Source of the DNA: DSAR01 sp034437315 | GTDB taxonomy: Bacteria > Chloroflexota > Anaerolineae > B4-G1 | NCBI GenBank assembly: GCA_034437315.1 | Contig: DAOTUC010000067.1 | Location: 1 to 8,568 of the forward strand | DNA length: 8,568 nt | Direction: 5' to 3' | In this document: piece after piece, positions 1 through 7,022 of the stretch | How the letters are laid out: every line of letters begins with the position of its first letter | Numbering within the stretch: the first letter of the stretch is position 1 | Made by a program: the position numbers and the translations under genes | Notes under the pieces: generated by a model | Told to the model about the DNA's origin: nothing | The model's database searches: none | The model's input: only the letters and a program-made list of their open reading frames with translations

Positions 1-413
1 ATGACGTCGTTCACGTGGTCGATAGCTTGTGGATCTCCGACGCCGATCACATCACGTTCACGTTGGTGGAAGCATGGAGCGCGGGCCTGGCATCGCTGAC
101 GCAGACCGCGACGGCATCGCCTGGGGGGACGCTCCTCGTCCCCGGCGGCACGCTCGCATTCCCTTACGACCTTGTCACTGCCGGCGACACGTTGACCTGG
201 CATGTCGCTCAAGCCCCGGCCGATTGGACCTACGTCCTCACCCGGACCTTCGCGCTCCTGAGCGATACGTGGGGCGCAGAATACGTCAGCGCGACCCTCT
301 ATTCAGGGGACCGCCTTTACGACCCGGTCGTCCTTCGATTCTTGAGCGGCGTTGAGGGGCAGTGCTATCTGCCGTTGGTTATGCAGGATTCGGGAGTGGC
401 TCAGAATGACTAG
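1..413 (+). CDS. C-terminal part of a probable secreted or surface protein with a YLPLVM tail (partial)
   Basis: The reading frame is open to the left edge of the window (first full codon at base 3), so only about the last 136 residues are present and the start lies outside. I do not recognise a specific family. The visible part is rich in Thr, Ser, Gly, Leu and Val, has almost no Lys, and alternates hydrophobic and polar residues, which suggests beta-sandwich structure. Near the end it has GQCYLPLVMQ. A terminal (V)YLPLV(M/L)R-like string is, from my knowledge of such genomes, a frequent ending of exported Chloroflexota proteins, probably a sorting or processing tag of unknown mechanism. An extracellular role is therefore inferred. 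The TAG stop at 411-413 overlaps the stop of the convergent DUF3786 gene. Confidence 0.75.
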   Translation, partial: DVVHVVDSLWISDADHITFTLVEAWSAGLASLTQTATASPGGTLLVPGGTLAFPYDLVTAGDTLTWHVAQAPADWTYVLTRTFALLSDTWGAEYVSATLYSGDRLYDPVVLRFLSGVEGQCYLPLVMQDSGVAQND

Positions 414-1060
414 GACGCTTTCGCGGCCTTGAGCAAACGGCCCACCAATTGGCTCCCCAGGATGGCTAAGCCGTCGGTGGACATATAATGAGCGGCGGAA
501 TCCTCGAAAAGCACCCGCGCCTGGGACGGGAATTCGTCATCCCCCTCCCAGTACACCAGCCCCAGGTGGACGCGGGGAAACACGGTGAACGTATATCCAG
601 CGTCGCCGATGTCCAACGGCTTGCCGCCCAGCGCTTCGCCCCCCCGGCGGAACGCCTCGACGCCTCCGTCCAGTTCGCGCACCAAGCGCCCCCCGGAATA
701 GCCCTGGAAGGCCTGCACGTAGAACATCCCGTTGGGCAGTTCGCGGAACCCCACCCAGCGACTTGAGGGGGTCGTCCCGTCGGCGGTCGCCAGGTAGGTC
801 AGGATCAGGCTTTGCACGAAGGAGGAGGTCGGTTTGTCGTCGCCCTCCTTCTTCACGGTGAAGTCATTGGCCGAGATCACGTAAGTCTGCCCGAAGAAAT
901 CGAGGCGATAATCGCCCTCGGCGTCCTGCTCGCAACCGGTGCGCAAGATCAGCTTGGAGGGCTTGACCGTGCGCAGCGTCTGCTTGGCTTCTTCAACTAC
1001 CGGCGCCAGGCGATCGAACCATTCCTTGAGTTGCGGCACTGATTTACCTTCCTGTAGCAC
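410..1060 (-). CDS. DUF3786 domain protein
   Basis: A 216-residue protein of unknown function. The second half carries the block that I associate with DUF3786: FPRVHLGLVYWEGDDEFP at about residues 161-178, then AHYMSTDGLAILG at about 190-202, with FFGQTYVIS earlier at about 55-63. There is no signal peptide, membrane segment or Cys cluster (one Cys only). DUF3786 proteins occur mostly in anaerobes, some joined to Fe-S domains; that partner is absent here. Start choice: the longest frame begins with ATG at 1093, but GTG at 1060 is preceded by an excellent AAAGGAGG (1067-1074) at 6 nt spacing, so I take GTG. This start lies 17 nt inside the 3' end of the upstream 59-residue gene, so the pair is probably translationally coupled. 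Family assignment is from remembered motifs. Confidence 0.82.
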   Translation of the reverse strand: MLQEGKSVPQLKEWFDRLAPVVEEAKQTLRTVKPSKLILRTGCEQDAEGDYRLDFFGQTYVISANDFTVKKEGDDKPTSSFVQSLILTYLATADGTTPSSRWVGFRELPNGMFYVQAFQGYSGGRLVRELDGGVEAFRRGGEALGGKPLDIGDAGYTFTVFPRVHLGLVYWEGDDEFPSQARVLFEDSAAHYMSTDGLAILGSQLVGRLLKAAKAS

Positions 1061-1223
1061 GCGCCGCCTCCTTTGCCAGGGTGATAAATTCATCCCATTC
1101 TTCCACGTAGAAATGCACGGTCACCGATCCCAACTCCAGGTGATAGGTCATCTCTCCGTCTGGATCGGTGATTCGCCACACGCTGAAATGCTCTGTCTCT
1201 GTTAGAACTTCTGGTTCTTCCAT
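1044..1223 (-). CDS. Small 59-residue hypothetical protein, first gene of the DUF3786 unit
   Basis: An ATG at 1221-1223 opens a 59-codon frame ending in TAA at 1044-1046. The product begins MEEPEVLTETEHFSVW and continues with RITDPDGEMTYHLELGSVTV and HFYVEEWDEFITLAKEAARA. It is acidic, with an alternating pattern (beta hairpins) in the first 40 residues and a short helix at the end, as expected of a real folded small protein. AAGGG sits about 5 nt before the ATG and GGAGG about 11 nt before it. The last 17 nt overlap the DUF3786 gene, and the AAAGGAGG of that gene lies inside this frame. I do not recognise a family; a partner or accessory of the DUF3786 protein is inferred from the coupling only. 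Confidence 0.78.
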   Translation of the reverse strand: MEEPEVLTETEHFSVWRITDPDGEMTYHLELGSVTVHFYVEEWDEFITLAKEAARATGR

Positions 1224-1247
1224 AATACCCTTAACCTCCAGGTAGGT

Positions 1248-1281
1248 AAAAAGCTATCGAGAGTCTCAAAATCGCTCTAGC
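1248..1281 (-). terminator. Possible weak terminator between rluD and the 59-residue gene
   Basis: On the minus strand GCTA (1281-1278) can pair with TAGC (1256-1253), with short inner CGA/TCG or GAG/CTC pairing, and TTTTT follows at 1252-1248. It lies about 110 nt after the rluD stop. The stem is interrupted, so this is only a candidate. A second GC-rich hairpin nearby (GGCCCG at 1304-1309 with CGGGCC at 1314-1319) has no T-run on the minus strand. No convincing promoter is visible for the downstream pair, which may partly depend on read-through. Confidence 0.3.
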
Positions 1282-1391
1282 CACCGTCCCGGGGGCGTTA
1301 ATCGGCCCGAAGACGGGCCTCGGGCGGTTTTGAGCAATTTTCGGATAGGCGATGAGTGCGAAACAAGCTGAGGGGAGGCGACGACTTTTTT

Positions 1392-2318
1392 TCATTGAGC
1401 ACGTCGAGAACGACGCAACTGCCGCAGGACGTCGTCCAATGCCGAGGGCAACGGGGCTTTGAGGGTAAGTGATTCGCCGGAGGCGGGATGGGTGATGGTC
1501 AATTCGGATGCGTGAAGAAAGTGTCTCTCTTCGAGCAGCGGTTGTCGTCGATGTCCGTATACCGAGTCGCCGACCAGCGGGTAACCCAACCATGCCAGGT
1601 GCACGCGCACTTGATGGGTGCGTCCGGTGTATGGGTGGACTTCTAGCAAGGTCTGGCGGGGGAAGTATTCGATCGCCCGGTACAATGTGCGGGCTGGCCG
1701 GCCGCTCCGCACCACCGCCATCCGCTTTCGATGATGCTTGTCCCGCCCGATGGGGGCTTCCACAATGCCTTCTTTGGGCTGTACTCGTCCCTCCACTAAC
1801 GCCAGGTAGGTCTTTTCGACCTGTCGGCGCTTGAATTGGCTTTGGAGGGCCTTGCGTGTCGCCTCGTCCTTGGCGACGAGGATGACGCCGGACGTGTCCA
1901 TATCCAGGCGGTGGACGATGCCCGCGCGATCCGGCGGGCCGACGTCGCGCACCTGCGGGCAGTGGGCCAAAATCGCGTTGACTAACGTGCCGTCGGGATG
2001 GCCCAGCGCCGGGTGGACAACCATGCCGGCGGGCTTGTTCACTACCAGAAGAACGTCGTCCTCGTAGACGACGTCCAGGGGGATGTCCTCTGGCAAGACC
2101 TGTTCCGGCTCTTCCACGGGTAGATTTACGCGGACCTCGTCTCCCGCTTGCACCTGGTAACTGGGCTTACTTAGCTGTCCGTTGACCCAAACGTCGCCGC
2201 CCTTAATCAACTGTTGGGCCACGGATCGGCTGACCGCCGCGTGAAGGGGGATGACTTTATCCAGCCGTTCCCCGTCCTGCTCGACGGTGAACATGACGAT
2301 TGCTCGTTCATCCTTCAT
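1392..2318 (-). CDS. rluD: RluA/RluD-family 23S rRNA pseudouridine synthase
   Basis: A 308-residue cytosolic enzyme expected to isomerise uridine to pseudouridine in large-subunit rRNA. An S4 RNA-binding domain occupies about residues 10-70 (ERLDKVI, then GGDVWVNGQ). The catalytic domain follows: VVNKPAGMVVHP at about 92-103, the family signature HRLDMDTSG with catalytic Asp139, and TGRTHQVRVH at 231-240. Length matches RluD-type enzymes. The exact target position cannot be read from sequence; RluD (helix 69 region) is favoured over RluA because of the S4 domain. The ATG at 2316-2318 overlaps the end of lspA by 11 nt and has no clear Shine-Dalgarno, so it relies on coupling or on a second ATG at 2294. 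The gene is last in the DksA-like/lspA/rluD operon; lspA next to an RluD homologue is a widespread arrangement. Confidence 0.9.
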   Translation of the reverse strand: MKDERAIVMFTVEQDGERLDKVIPLHAAVSRSVAQQLIKGGDVWVNGQLSKPSYQVQAGDEVRVNLPVEEPEQVLPEDIPLDVVYEDDVLLVVNKPAGMVVHPALGHPDGTLVNAILAHCPQVRDVGPPDRAGIVHRLDMDTSGVILVAKDEATRKALQSQFKRRQVEKTYLALVEGRVQPKEGIVEAPIGRDKHHRKRMAVVRSGRPARTLYRAIEYFPRQTLLEVHPYTGRTHQVRVHLAWLGYPLVGDSVYGHRRQPLLEERHFLHASELTITHPASGESLTLKAPLPSALDDVLRQLRRSRRAQ

Positions 2319-2856
2319 TTTGCTGTAAATGATCGCCCAAGCCGGCCAGGGAGTCGCCCGTCTCCGGCTCGCGGAGGTACAGGCGCCATTCCTCCCACAA
2401 CATCATCACGAACAGAATGGTCACGCCGGCGACGATGGCGCTATCGGCCAGGTTAAAGACAGGCCAATTGTGCATCGGCCAGAAGTTTAAGTCGATGAAG
2501 TCGACCACAAATCCGCGGCGCAAACGATCGATCAGATTGCCGAGGGCGCCCCCAAGTTGTAGTCCCAGCGCCGCCCGAACGGTTAACTGCCCATCCGGCA
2601 GATATAGATAATAAATGACAATCGCCGCAACGACGATCGTCGCGACCATCACGAAAAATCCCCCCAAACCGGGGAACAGCCCAAAAGCGGCGCCTGTATT
2701 GGTCACGTAAGTGACGCTAAATAAAGGGGCCAGCCAGGACGCCCTGTCCCATGACTGGCCGATTTGAAGGCCGGCTGTGACCAGGCCCTTGCTGATTTGG
2801 TCCACGGCCAAGACAGAGACCGCCAACACCGGTAAGATCAAATTTTGTTTGGACAA
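2308..2856 (-). CDS. lspA: Signal peptidase II (lipoprotein signal peptidase)
   Basis: A 182-residue integral membrane aspartic protease that cuts the signal peptide from prolipoproteins after lipidation of the +1 Cys. The conserved family blocks are present in order: DQISK (Asp19), NTGAAFG at 53-59, GNLIDR at 106-111, VVDFID with Asp119, and FNLAD with Asp138; the last two Asp residues form the expected catalytic dyad. Four hydrophobic stretches (about 5-18, 62-86, 95-107, 138-153) match the four-helix topology. The start is TTG at 2854-2856, chosen because AGGTGA just upstream provides the ribosome site; it overlaps the stop of the preceding gene, with only 3 nt between the genes. The acidic C-terminal tail after about residue 160 is longer than in many LspA proteins. 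Confidence 0.95.
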   Translation of the reverse strand: MSKQNLILPVLAVSVLAVDQISKGLVTAGLQIGQSWDRASWLAPLFSVTYVTNTGAAFGLFPGLGGFFVMVATIVVAAIVIYYLYLPDGQLTVRAALGLQLGGALGNLIDRLRRGFVVDFIDLNFWPMHNWPVFNLADSAIVAGVTILFVMMLWEEWRLYLREPETGDSLAGLGDHLQQNEG

Positions 2857-2859
2857 GCG

Positions 2860-3213
2860 TCACCTACGCCCTGTGTACTCTTTTTGGGATTGGCAATCCA
2901 GGCAATAGCGGGCCTGGGGCAACGCCTCCAGGCGCGCCCGGTCGATCCGCGCGCCGCACTCCTCGCACAGGCCATACGTGCCGTTGTCCAACTTGATCAA
3001 CGCCCGGTTGACGCCCTCGAGTGATTGCTCGACCTTACGTTTCAGGGCCACATCGACGGCCTGATCGAAGGCTTCGGTGGCATCGTCGGCCATGTGATTG
3101 CCGTAACCGATGTTTTCCTGGTGCAAAACGTTCTCCATACGCTTCAACTGTTCGCGGAGTTTCGTTTGCTCTTCTAGTAAATCATTTCTCATACGCTCAT
3201 AAGAAAAAGGCAT
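2860..3213 (-). CDS. DksA/TraR-family C4 zinc-finger protein
   Basis: A 117-residue protein. An N-terminal helical, probably coiled-coil segment (about 5-35) is followed by GYGNHMADDATEAFDQA (36-52), a block typical of short DksA-like proteins, then a second helix, and a zinc finger with Cys83-x2-Cys86 and Cys104-x2-Cys107 (CEEC and CLDC). Family members bind in the RNA polymerase secondary channel and alter promoter kinetics, in some species with ppGpp; whether this short form does so is unknown. ATG at 3211-3213 is supported by AAAGGAG 8 nt upstream. It is first in the operon with lspA and rluD and sits just behind the promoter at 3248-3276. A TraR/YteA-like naming is equally defensible. 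Confidence 0.9.
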   Translation of the reverse strand: MPFSYERMRNDLLEEQTKLREQLKRMENVLHQENIGYGNHMADDATEAFDQAVDVALKRKVEQSLEGVNRALIKLDNGTYGLCEECGARIDRARLEALPQARYCLDCQSQKEYTGRR

Positions 3214-3247
3214 CGCGATCTCCTTTCACGCAATCGAACGGAAGTAT

Positions 3248-3276
3248 ATTCTACCCCACACAGCTTGAATTGGCAA
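3248..3276 (-). promoter_or_regulatory. Sigma70-type promoter for the DksA-like/lspA/rluD operon
   Basis: On the minus strand TTGCCA (3276-3271) and TAGAAT (3253-3248) are separated by exactly 17 nt, about 35 nt before the ATG of the DksA-like gene. The promoter lies in the 98 nt gap after the ileS stop, so the operon can be transcribed separately from ileS. No convincing rho-independent terminator for ileS is visible here, so read-through from ileS is also possible. Confidence 0.75.
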
Positions 3277-3311
3277 GAGCGTGTGCTTGCTCTGACGTAA
3301 AACGGGATGGA

Positions 3312-6300
3312 TCAGGCTGGATCGGCCCGGCGCACGCTCAGGCGGAGGGTGTGTCCATCAACCTGATCCTCGACAACGTAAGTTCCTTTCTCTTTCTCCT
3401 TATCCTTCTCGTGGGGGACGCCAGCCTCTACTGAGATGCTCAAGGTCTCGTCGGCGATGAAATCCCGCCAATCCTCAATCGCCTGGGCCAGTTCACCCTC
3501 AGCCTGGTAAATGGTCACGATCCGGTCGTCCAGGTTGAAGTCGGCCTCTTTGCGCAGGCTCTGGATGCGGCGCACGACCTCGCGGGCCAGCCCCTCGGCC
3601 ACGAGATCGGGCGTCAGTTCCGCCTCTACCGCCACGGTCACGCCCCGTTCCGAGGCCGCCGACAGTCCCTCTCGGGGTTCTTCGCGCACCAGCACCTCGT
3701 CGGGGGAGAGCTCAATCTCCTCTCCGGCGATTGTGAGATGCAGCGGCAATTGAGCGCGCAATCGTTTCACCGCCTCCAGGCCCGGTAGTTCGGCCAGGGC
3801 GGCGCGCACCGCCGGAAATCGTTGACCGAATTTCGGCCCCAGCAACCGGTTGACCGGCAGAATCTGGTAGGTGAGCAGTTGGCTGACGTCGTCCACGAAC
3901 GTGAGCCGCTTGACATTCAGCTCGTCTCGAATCAGTTCCAGAAGCGCCTCGTCCAATTCAATCGCGTCCGACTCGACGTGAATCAGCGCTTCGGCCAATG
4001 GCTGGCGCAGCTTGATGTTGACGCTGTTGCGGGCCGAGTGACCTAACGTCACCAGATCCCGCGCGAAGGCCATCTGCTCCAGGAGATTGGCGTCGATCGC
4101 GCCTTCGACCGCTTCGGGCCAGGCGGTGTGATGGACGCTCTCCGCTGGAGGATGCATGCCTTCCGCTGTGTTGACGTCCACCGAGCGGACCAAGTTCTGG
4201 TACATCACCTCGGAGACGAAGGGCATGATGGGGGCCAACAGGCGGCAGAGGGTGGTCAGGACGTGGTACAACGTCGCGTAAGCCCCGTTCTTATCCGCGT
4301 CCTGCTCGCTCTTCCAGAAGCGGCGGCGGCTGCGGCGGACGTACCAATTGGTCAGGTCGTCCAGGAACGGTTCGACCGCCAACGTCGCGGCATAAGCGTC
4401 GTAATTCTCCAGGCGGTCGGTGACGCGCGCCACGACCTGGTTCAAACGGGCCAGGATCCAACGATCCAGCAGGCTGCGTGTCTGTTGATCGGTCTCCCAA
4501 CCGGCCGATTTCTCGGGGGTCCATTCGTCGATGTTGGCGTAGGTGACGAAGAATGAGTAGACGTTCCACAGGGGGATCAAGAAACGCCGGCGTACCTCAT
4601 CCGCCCGGCCGTAGCCAAAGAGCAGGTTGTTCTCCGGCTTGTGCGCGCAGTAGAGCCAGCGCATGACGTCCACGCCCATCCGGTCGGCCGCCTCGTTGAA
4701 CTCGATGGCGTTGCCCCACGATTTATGCATCTCCTCTCCCTTCTCATCCAGGAGTAGGGCGTAGGCGAAGCAGGTCTCGAAGGGTGGGCTGTTTTCCAAC
4801 ACGGTCGCCATCGCCAGGAGGCTGTAGAACCAGTTGCGAAATTGTCCGGGAAATGATTCGCTGATCCAATCGGCGGGATACCAGTTTGCCCAGTATTCTC
4901 GATTGGTGCGATACTGTAGTGTGCTGAAGCTGACGATGCCGGCGTCCAGCCAGGGATTGCCGACGTCGGGGATGCGGCTGACTTCAGCGCCGCAATCCGG
5001 GCACGCGATTTTCACGGCGTCGATCCACGGTTTGTGCGGCGTATGCCCCTCGAACGTCTCCCATCCCTCAATGGCGCGCTCTTTCAACTCGTGCTCGTCG
5101 CCGATGACGGTGAAGCTTCCGCACGATTTGCACTCCCAGATCGGCAGGGCTAGCCCCCAATACCGTTTCTTGCTGATCATCCAATCGTGCATATTGCGCA
5201 GCCAATCCAACTCGCGATCCAGGCCGAATGAGGGGATCCACCGGATCTGCCGTGTGACGTCCATCATATCGTGGCGTAATTCGTCCATTGAGATGAACCA
5301 CTCATCCACCAGCCGGAAGATCAGCTCGGTGCTGCATCGCCAGCAAACGGGGTAGCGGTGGGTGTAGTCCTCGACTTTGTAGAGCAGACCTCGCTCTCGC
5401 AACGCTTCGAAGACCGGTTCGGCGCTCTCCAGGACGTCCATGCCGGTGAAGGGGCCGAATCCTTCCAGGAAGACGCCCTCGTCGTCCAACGGCGCGAGCG
5501 TCGGCAGGTCGTGTTCCTGACCTAATTGGAAGTCCTCCGCGCCGCAACCGGTCGCCATATGGACGATGCCCGTGCCCTCCGCCTCTCCGACCTCGTCCCA
5601 CAGGATGATTCGATGGGCCTCCGGGCTGCCGGCCTGTTGGGCCGCCTCGAAATCGTCGAACGGCCCCTCGTAGGTCCACCCTTCGAGCGCGGCGCCGGGC
5701 ATTTCTTCCAACACCTCGTACTCGCCCCGCAGCATTGAGGTGGTTCCTTTTGAGAGGTAGTACATCTGGTCGCCCTGGCGCACCTTGACGTAGGTCAGTT
5801 CGGGGCCGACGGCGGCCGCTATGTTACTGGTCAGCGTCCACGGCGTGGTGGTCCAGACCAGCAAGTGCTCGCCGGGCCGGTCGCGCAGGGGGAAGCGCAG
5901 GGTGACGCTGGGATGGGTCATCTCGCGATAGCCCTCGGTGACGATTTCGTGCTGGCTAATGCCGGTCGCGCAACGGGGGCACCATGGCATGACGTCGCGC
6001 CCTTTGTAGAGCCATCCCCGTTCCCAGCATCGCTTGAGCATGGCCCAGATCATATAATTGTTCTCGGTCGAGAAGGTGAAATAAGATCCGCCTAATTCCG
6101 GCAACCCCAAACGGCCCACGATCTGTTCCACAGTGTCGCTCACCGGTCCTTCCGGCCCTTCGAGGGTGATGGTCTGCTCTGGATCATCGGCCAACTGATC
6201 AGCTAGATCGCGCAACACGCCGGTGTCGTTCCAATCCATCCAATAGCCTAACCGGGTCGATTGTTCCGTCTGCACAGCGGCGTAGCGCAACACCCGCTCC

Positions 6301-6662
6301 TTGCACTTGCGCACGAAACGGGCCACGCCGTAATCCTCAATATCCTGTTTCGATTTGAAGTTTTGCTCTTTCTCCACCTCCACCTCGACCCAGAGGCCCT
6401 GGCAATCGAAACCGTTCTGGTAGCGGGTGCGATAGCCTCTCATCGCCCAGAAGCGATGAAACACATCCTTGTAAGTTCGGCCCCAACCGTGATGGACGCC
6501 CATCGGGTTGTTCGCCGTGATCGGCCCGTCGATGAACGACCAGCGCGGGCTATCACGGCGGAGTTCCACCAGTTTTTGGAAGGATTGGTTCTCCTCCCAG
6601 AATTTGAGCACGTCGTGCTCCTGAGCGATAAAGTCTACGTGACTCGGTACAGGTTTGAACAT
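3312..6662 (-). CDS. ileS: Isoleucyl-tRNA synthetase with altered HIGH (GVHH) and KMSKS (EMHKS) motifs
   Basis: A 1116-residue class I synthetase that charges tRNA-Ile. Start is ATG at 6660-6662, with GGAGG about 10 nt upstream; the frame stays open further upstream, but that part is the T-box leader. The HIGH region reads NNPMGVHHGWGRTYKD (51-66), so the HxGH positions hold GVHH (55-58). The KMSKS loop is EMHKS (644-648), keeping Lys647. The CP1 editing domain lies around 180-430, with WTTTPWTLTSN (270-280) and GTGIVH...GAEDF with Asp377. Cys pairs occur at 228/231, 440/443, 511/514 and 554/557. The usual D-x-WFDSG block is VGNPWLDAG (568-575 region). The anticodon-binding domain begins near 725. 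There is no C-terminal Cys zinc finger and the protein is long, which fits a type-2 (eukaryote-like) IleRS. The C-terminus has a Lys/Glu-rich patch near 1085-1092. Expression is controlled by the upstream T-box. Confidence 0.95.
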   Translation of the reverse strand: MFKPVPSHVDFIAQEHDVLKFWEENQSFQKLVELRRDSPRWSFIDGPITANNPMGVHHGWGRTYKDVFHRFWAMRGYRTRYQNGFDCQGLWVEVEVEKEQNFKSKQDIEDYGVARFVRKCKERVLRYAAVQTEQSTRLGYWMDWNDTGVLRDLADQLADDPEQTITLEGPEGPVSDTVEQIVGRLGLPELGGSYFTFSTENNYMIWAMLKRCWERGWLYKGRDVMPWCPRCATGISQHEIVTEGYREMTHPSVTLRFPLRDRPGEHLLVWTTTPWTLTSNIAAAVGPELTYVKVRQGDQMYYLSKGTTSMLRGEYEVLEEMPGAALEGWTYEGPFDDFEAAQQAGSPEAHRIILWDEVGEAEGTGIVHMATGCGAEDFQLGQEHDLPTLAPLDDEGVFLEGFGPFTGMDVLESAEPVFEALRERGLLYKVEDYTHRYPVCWRCSTELIFRLVDEWFISMDELRHDMMDVTRQIRWIPSFGLDRELDWLRNMHDWMISKKRYWGLALPIWECKSCGSFTVIGDEHELKERAIEGWETFEGHTPHKPWIDAVKIACPDCGAEVSRIPDVGNPWLDAGIVSFSTLQYRTNREYWANWYPADWISESFPGQFRNWFYSLLAMATVLENSPPFETCFAYALLLDEKGEEMHKSWGNAIEFNEAADRMGVDVMRWLYCAHKPENNLLFGYGRADEVRRRFLIPLWNVYSFFVTYANIDEWTPEKSAGWETDQQTRSLLDRWILARLNQVVARVTDRLENYDAYAATLAVEPFLDDLTNWYVRRSRRRFWKSEQDADKNGAYATLYHVLTTLCRLLAPIMPFVSEVMYQNLVRSVDVNTAEGMHPPAESVHHTAWPEAVEGAIDANLLEQMAFARDLVTLGHSARNSVNIKLRQPLAEALIHVESDAIELDEALLELIRDELNVKRLTFVDDVSQLLTYQILPVNRLLGPKFGQRFPAVRAALAELPGLEAVKRLRAQLPLHLTIAGEEIELSPDEVLVREEPREGLSAASERGVTVAVEAELTPDLVAEGLAREVVRRIQSLRKEADFNLDDRIVTIYQAEGELAQAIEDWRDFIADETLSISVEAGVPHEKDKEKEKGTYVVEDQVDGHTLRLSVRRADPA

Positions 6663-6977
6663 CTCAATTATTCCTCCACATCCTTCTGAAAAAAACAAAA
6701 GCCCTCGCCCCAAAGGGACGAGAGCCCATCTCCCGTGGTACCACCCTTTTTGCCCCGCGCGCGTGGGGGGCCGCTCTATCGGCGACGCACGATCACCTCG
6801 TCCGGCTAACGGTGGACAAGTCCGTCTGGGCCTACTTGAAAGGCGCGGTTGGCTGGCCTTTCGTTCAATCAGCGGCTCCGGAGGGATTTTCAACGCTGAC
6901 ATCGCGCCTGGCTCTCACTCTCCCAGGCTCGCTGATCGACGTTCGGCGTTTACTCGTCTCCATCATCGCCTTTAGGT
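6663..6977 (-). promoter_or_regulatory. T-box riboswitch leader of ileS (Ile specifier AUC)
   Basis: The roughly 315 nt untranslated leader has the parts of a transcriptional T-box. Stem I begins GGCGATGATGGAGACGAGTA (from 6970), with GGAG pairing to CTCC and AACGC to GCGTT around the specifier loop; the loop presents AUC at 6887-6885, an Ile codon. A GAAAGG/CCTTTC stem (stem II/III region) and an ACGG...CCGTTA element follow. The T-box GGGTGGTACCACG is at 6746-6734, its TGGT complementary to the ACCA end of uncharged tRNA-Ile. AAAGGG (6749-6744) and CCCTTT (6717-6712) can form the antiterminator, which excludes the terminator at 6725-6689. Uncharged tRNA-Ile should therefore switch ileS on. 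Confidence 0.93.
6689..6725 (-). terminator. Regulated intrinsic terminator of the ileS T-box
   Basis: GCTCTCGTCCC (6725-6715) pairs with GGGGCGAGGGC (6711-6701) over 11 bp, with two G-U pairs and a TTT loop, and is followed by TTTTGTTTTTTT (6700-6689). Its left arm overlaps the CCCTTT needed for the antiterminator, so the two structures are alternatives. Confidence 0.92.
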
Positions 6978-6983
6978 GGGCGC

Positions 6984-7012
6984 ATTATGCCACAGGTCTA
7001 GGGAGCTGTCAA
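6984..7012 (-). promoter_or_regulatory. Sigma70-type promoter of ileS
   Basis: A consensus TTGACA (7012-7007) and CATAAT (6989-6984) are spaced by exactly 17 nt, predicting a start near A6977, seven nt before the first conserved T-box bases. It sits immediately after the stop codon of the metallo-hydrolase gene, so ileS is a separate transcription unit. Confidence 0.88.
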
Positions 7013-7022
7013 GCGGTGTTCT

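Noticed and set aside
1304..1325. GC-rich overlapping hairpins (GGCCCG/CGGGCC) followed by GGTTTT on the plus strand
   Set aside because: The T-rich side is on the plus strand, where no gene ends; on the minus strand, where rluD ends, there is no T-run.
3276..3293. Possible ileS terminator AGAGC...GCTCT
   Set aside because: Only 5 bp with an 8 nt loop and no T-run, and it overlaps the -35 of the next promoter.
3021..3434. 137-codon plus-strand ORF over the DksA-like gene and the end of ileS
   Set aside because: Antisense shadow of two well-supported genes and of the promoter at 3248-3276.
6663..6902. N-terminal 80 residues of the longest ileS reading frame
   Set aside because: This stretch is the T-box leader with its T-box and terminator; the ribosome site and family alignment put the start at 6662.
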